Shown: piece after piece, positions 63,609 to 64,000 of the stretch
How the letters are laid out: each line of letters opens with the position of its first letter
How positions within the stretch are numbered: position 1 is the first letter of the stretch
Origin: Planctomycetaceae bacterium
Lineage (GTDB): Bacteria > Planctomycetota > Planctomycetia > Planctomycetales > Planctomycetaceae
Assembly (NCBI GenBank): GCA_020426325.1
Contig: JAGQQG010000011.1
Span: 23,247 to 87,246, forward strand
DNA length: 64,000 nucleotides
Direction of reading: 5' to 3'
Notes under the pieces: model-generated
What the model was told of the DNA's origin: nothing
The model's database searches: none
Seen by the model: only the letters and a program-made list of their open reading frames with translations
Translations under genes and position numbers: made by a program

Positions 63609-64000
63609 ATGACCGATATCCCCAAGCAGTATGACCCGGCTGATGCTCAGGCGAAGTGGTTTTCGTTCTGGGAGCAGCGGGGCGATTTCAATGCGGACCC
63701 GGACCCCAACAAGCCGTCGCATACGATCATGATCCCGCTCCCGAATGTGACGGGGGCTCTGCACATGGGGCATGCCCTCAATGGGACGTTGCAGGATCTG
63801 ATCACCCGCTGGAAACGGATGCAGGGCTACGAGGCGCTGTGGATGCCGGGGACCGATCACGCGGGCATTGCCACGCAGGCGGTCGTTGAGCGGCGAATGC
63901 TCGAAGAGGAAGGACTCACGCGGCACGACGTCGGTCGTGAGGCGCTCGTCAACCGCATCTGGAAGTGGAAGGACACGTACGAGAAACGCATCATCGCACA
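63609..64000 (+). CDS. valS: Valine--tRNA ligase (N-terminal part)
   Basis: 130 codons are present before the right edge. The start MTDIPKQYDPADAQAKWFSF, then PLPNVTGALHMGHALNGTLQ with the class I HMGH signature (HIGH motif), and GTDHAGIATQAVVERRM identify the N-terminus of a ValRS. The C-terminal two thirds, including KMSKS, are outside the window. It charges tRNA-Val. Near cimA, but separated by the Uma2-family gene and a repeat, so co-regulation with branched-chain synthesis is only a possibility. Confidence 0.94.
   Translation, partial: MTDIPKQYDPADAQAKWFSFWEQRGDFNADPDPNKPSHTIMIPLPNVTGALHMGHALNGTLQDLITRWKRMQGYEALWMPGTDHAGIATQAVVERRMLEEEGLTRHDVGREALVNRIWKWKDTYEKRIIA

Overview
The window is a stretch of bacterial chromosome that looks like Planctomycetota (a Planctomycetaceae-like genome). 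The signs are a PVC-type dehydrogenase/HEAT/cytochrome c protein, a DUF1501 protein, a ceramidase-like secreted protein, DUF11 and EF-hand surface proteins, a type II secretion-like cluster whose secretin has no recognisable pore domain, and many short dispersed repeats of a kind I associate with planctomycete genomes. No rRNA gene, complete tRNA gene, CRISPR array, phage module or intact insertion sequence was seen. Taxonomy and function rest on reading motifs, not on database searches.

Layout. 1-13.8 kb (minus strand): a compact gspDEFGHIJKL plus gspM/pilO-like cluster, probably one operon; several junctions overlap by 4 nt. 14.0-18.6 kb: EF-hand and other secreted planctomycete-type proteins. 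19.1-27.0 kb (plus): a lipid degradation group (patatin, acyl-CoA ligase, bifunctional hydratase/dehydrogenase, acyl-CoA dehydrogenase) ending in a CopZ-like iron-sulfur protein. 27.0-28.3 kb: a decayed mobile region with an inverted repeat, a 3' tRNA-Ser fragment and a broken IS630-type transposase. 28.3-33.0 kb: ArsC-like reductase, ceramidase-like protein, DUF1501 and TolB-like proteins. 33.2-43.5 kb: glycosyltransferase, queA, PVC cytochrome, glutaminyl cyclase, proB and a large secreted paralogue of the 16-18 kb protein. 43.6-50.2 kb: aminotransferase, MraZ-like protein, CitG-like and DHDPS-like enzymes, a pair of LRR-like membrane proteins (one interrupted by an amber codon), a MobA-like transferase and queF. 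50.3-60.6 kb: DUF11 protein, DacZ-type diadenylate cyclase, NAD kinase, AcpH-like protein, sugar isomerase, response regulator, hisA. 60.7-64.0 kb: an attenuator, a four-helix-bundle gene, cimA, a Uma2-family gene and the start of valS.

The strongest regulatory signal is at 60686-60875. A candidate promoter precedes a 19-residue leader peptide with an Ile-Ile-Val-Ile-Ile run; mutually exclusive pause and antiterminator stems and a perfect 11-bp terminator with a T tract follow. The next metabolic gene is citramalate synthase, the entry step of isoleucine synthesis, which fits classical ribosome-mediated attenuation. A four-helix-bundle gene flanked by degenerate 7-nt repeats sits between attenuator and cimA and looks like an inserted cassette.

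The second theme is small dispersed repeats that enter genes. Degenerate heptamer arrays encode the prepilin leaders of two pseudopilins, a perfect 29-bp inverted repeat frames the start codon and signal peptide of the PVC cytochrome, and another element supplies the last residues of the CopZ-like protein.
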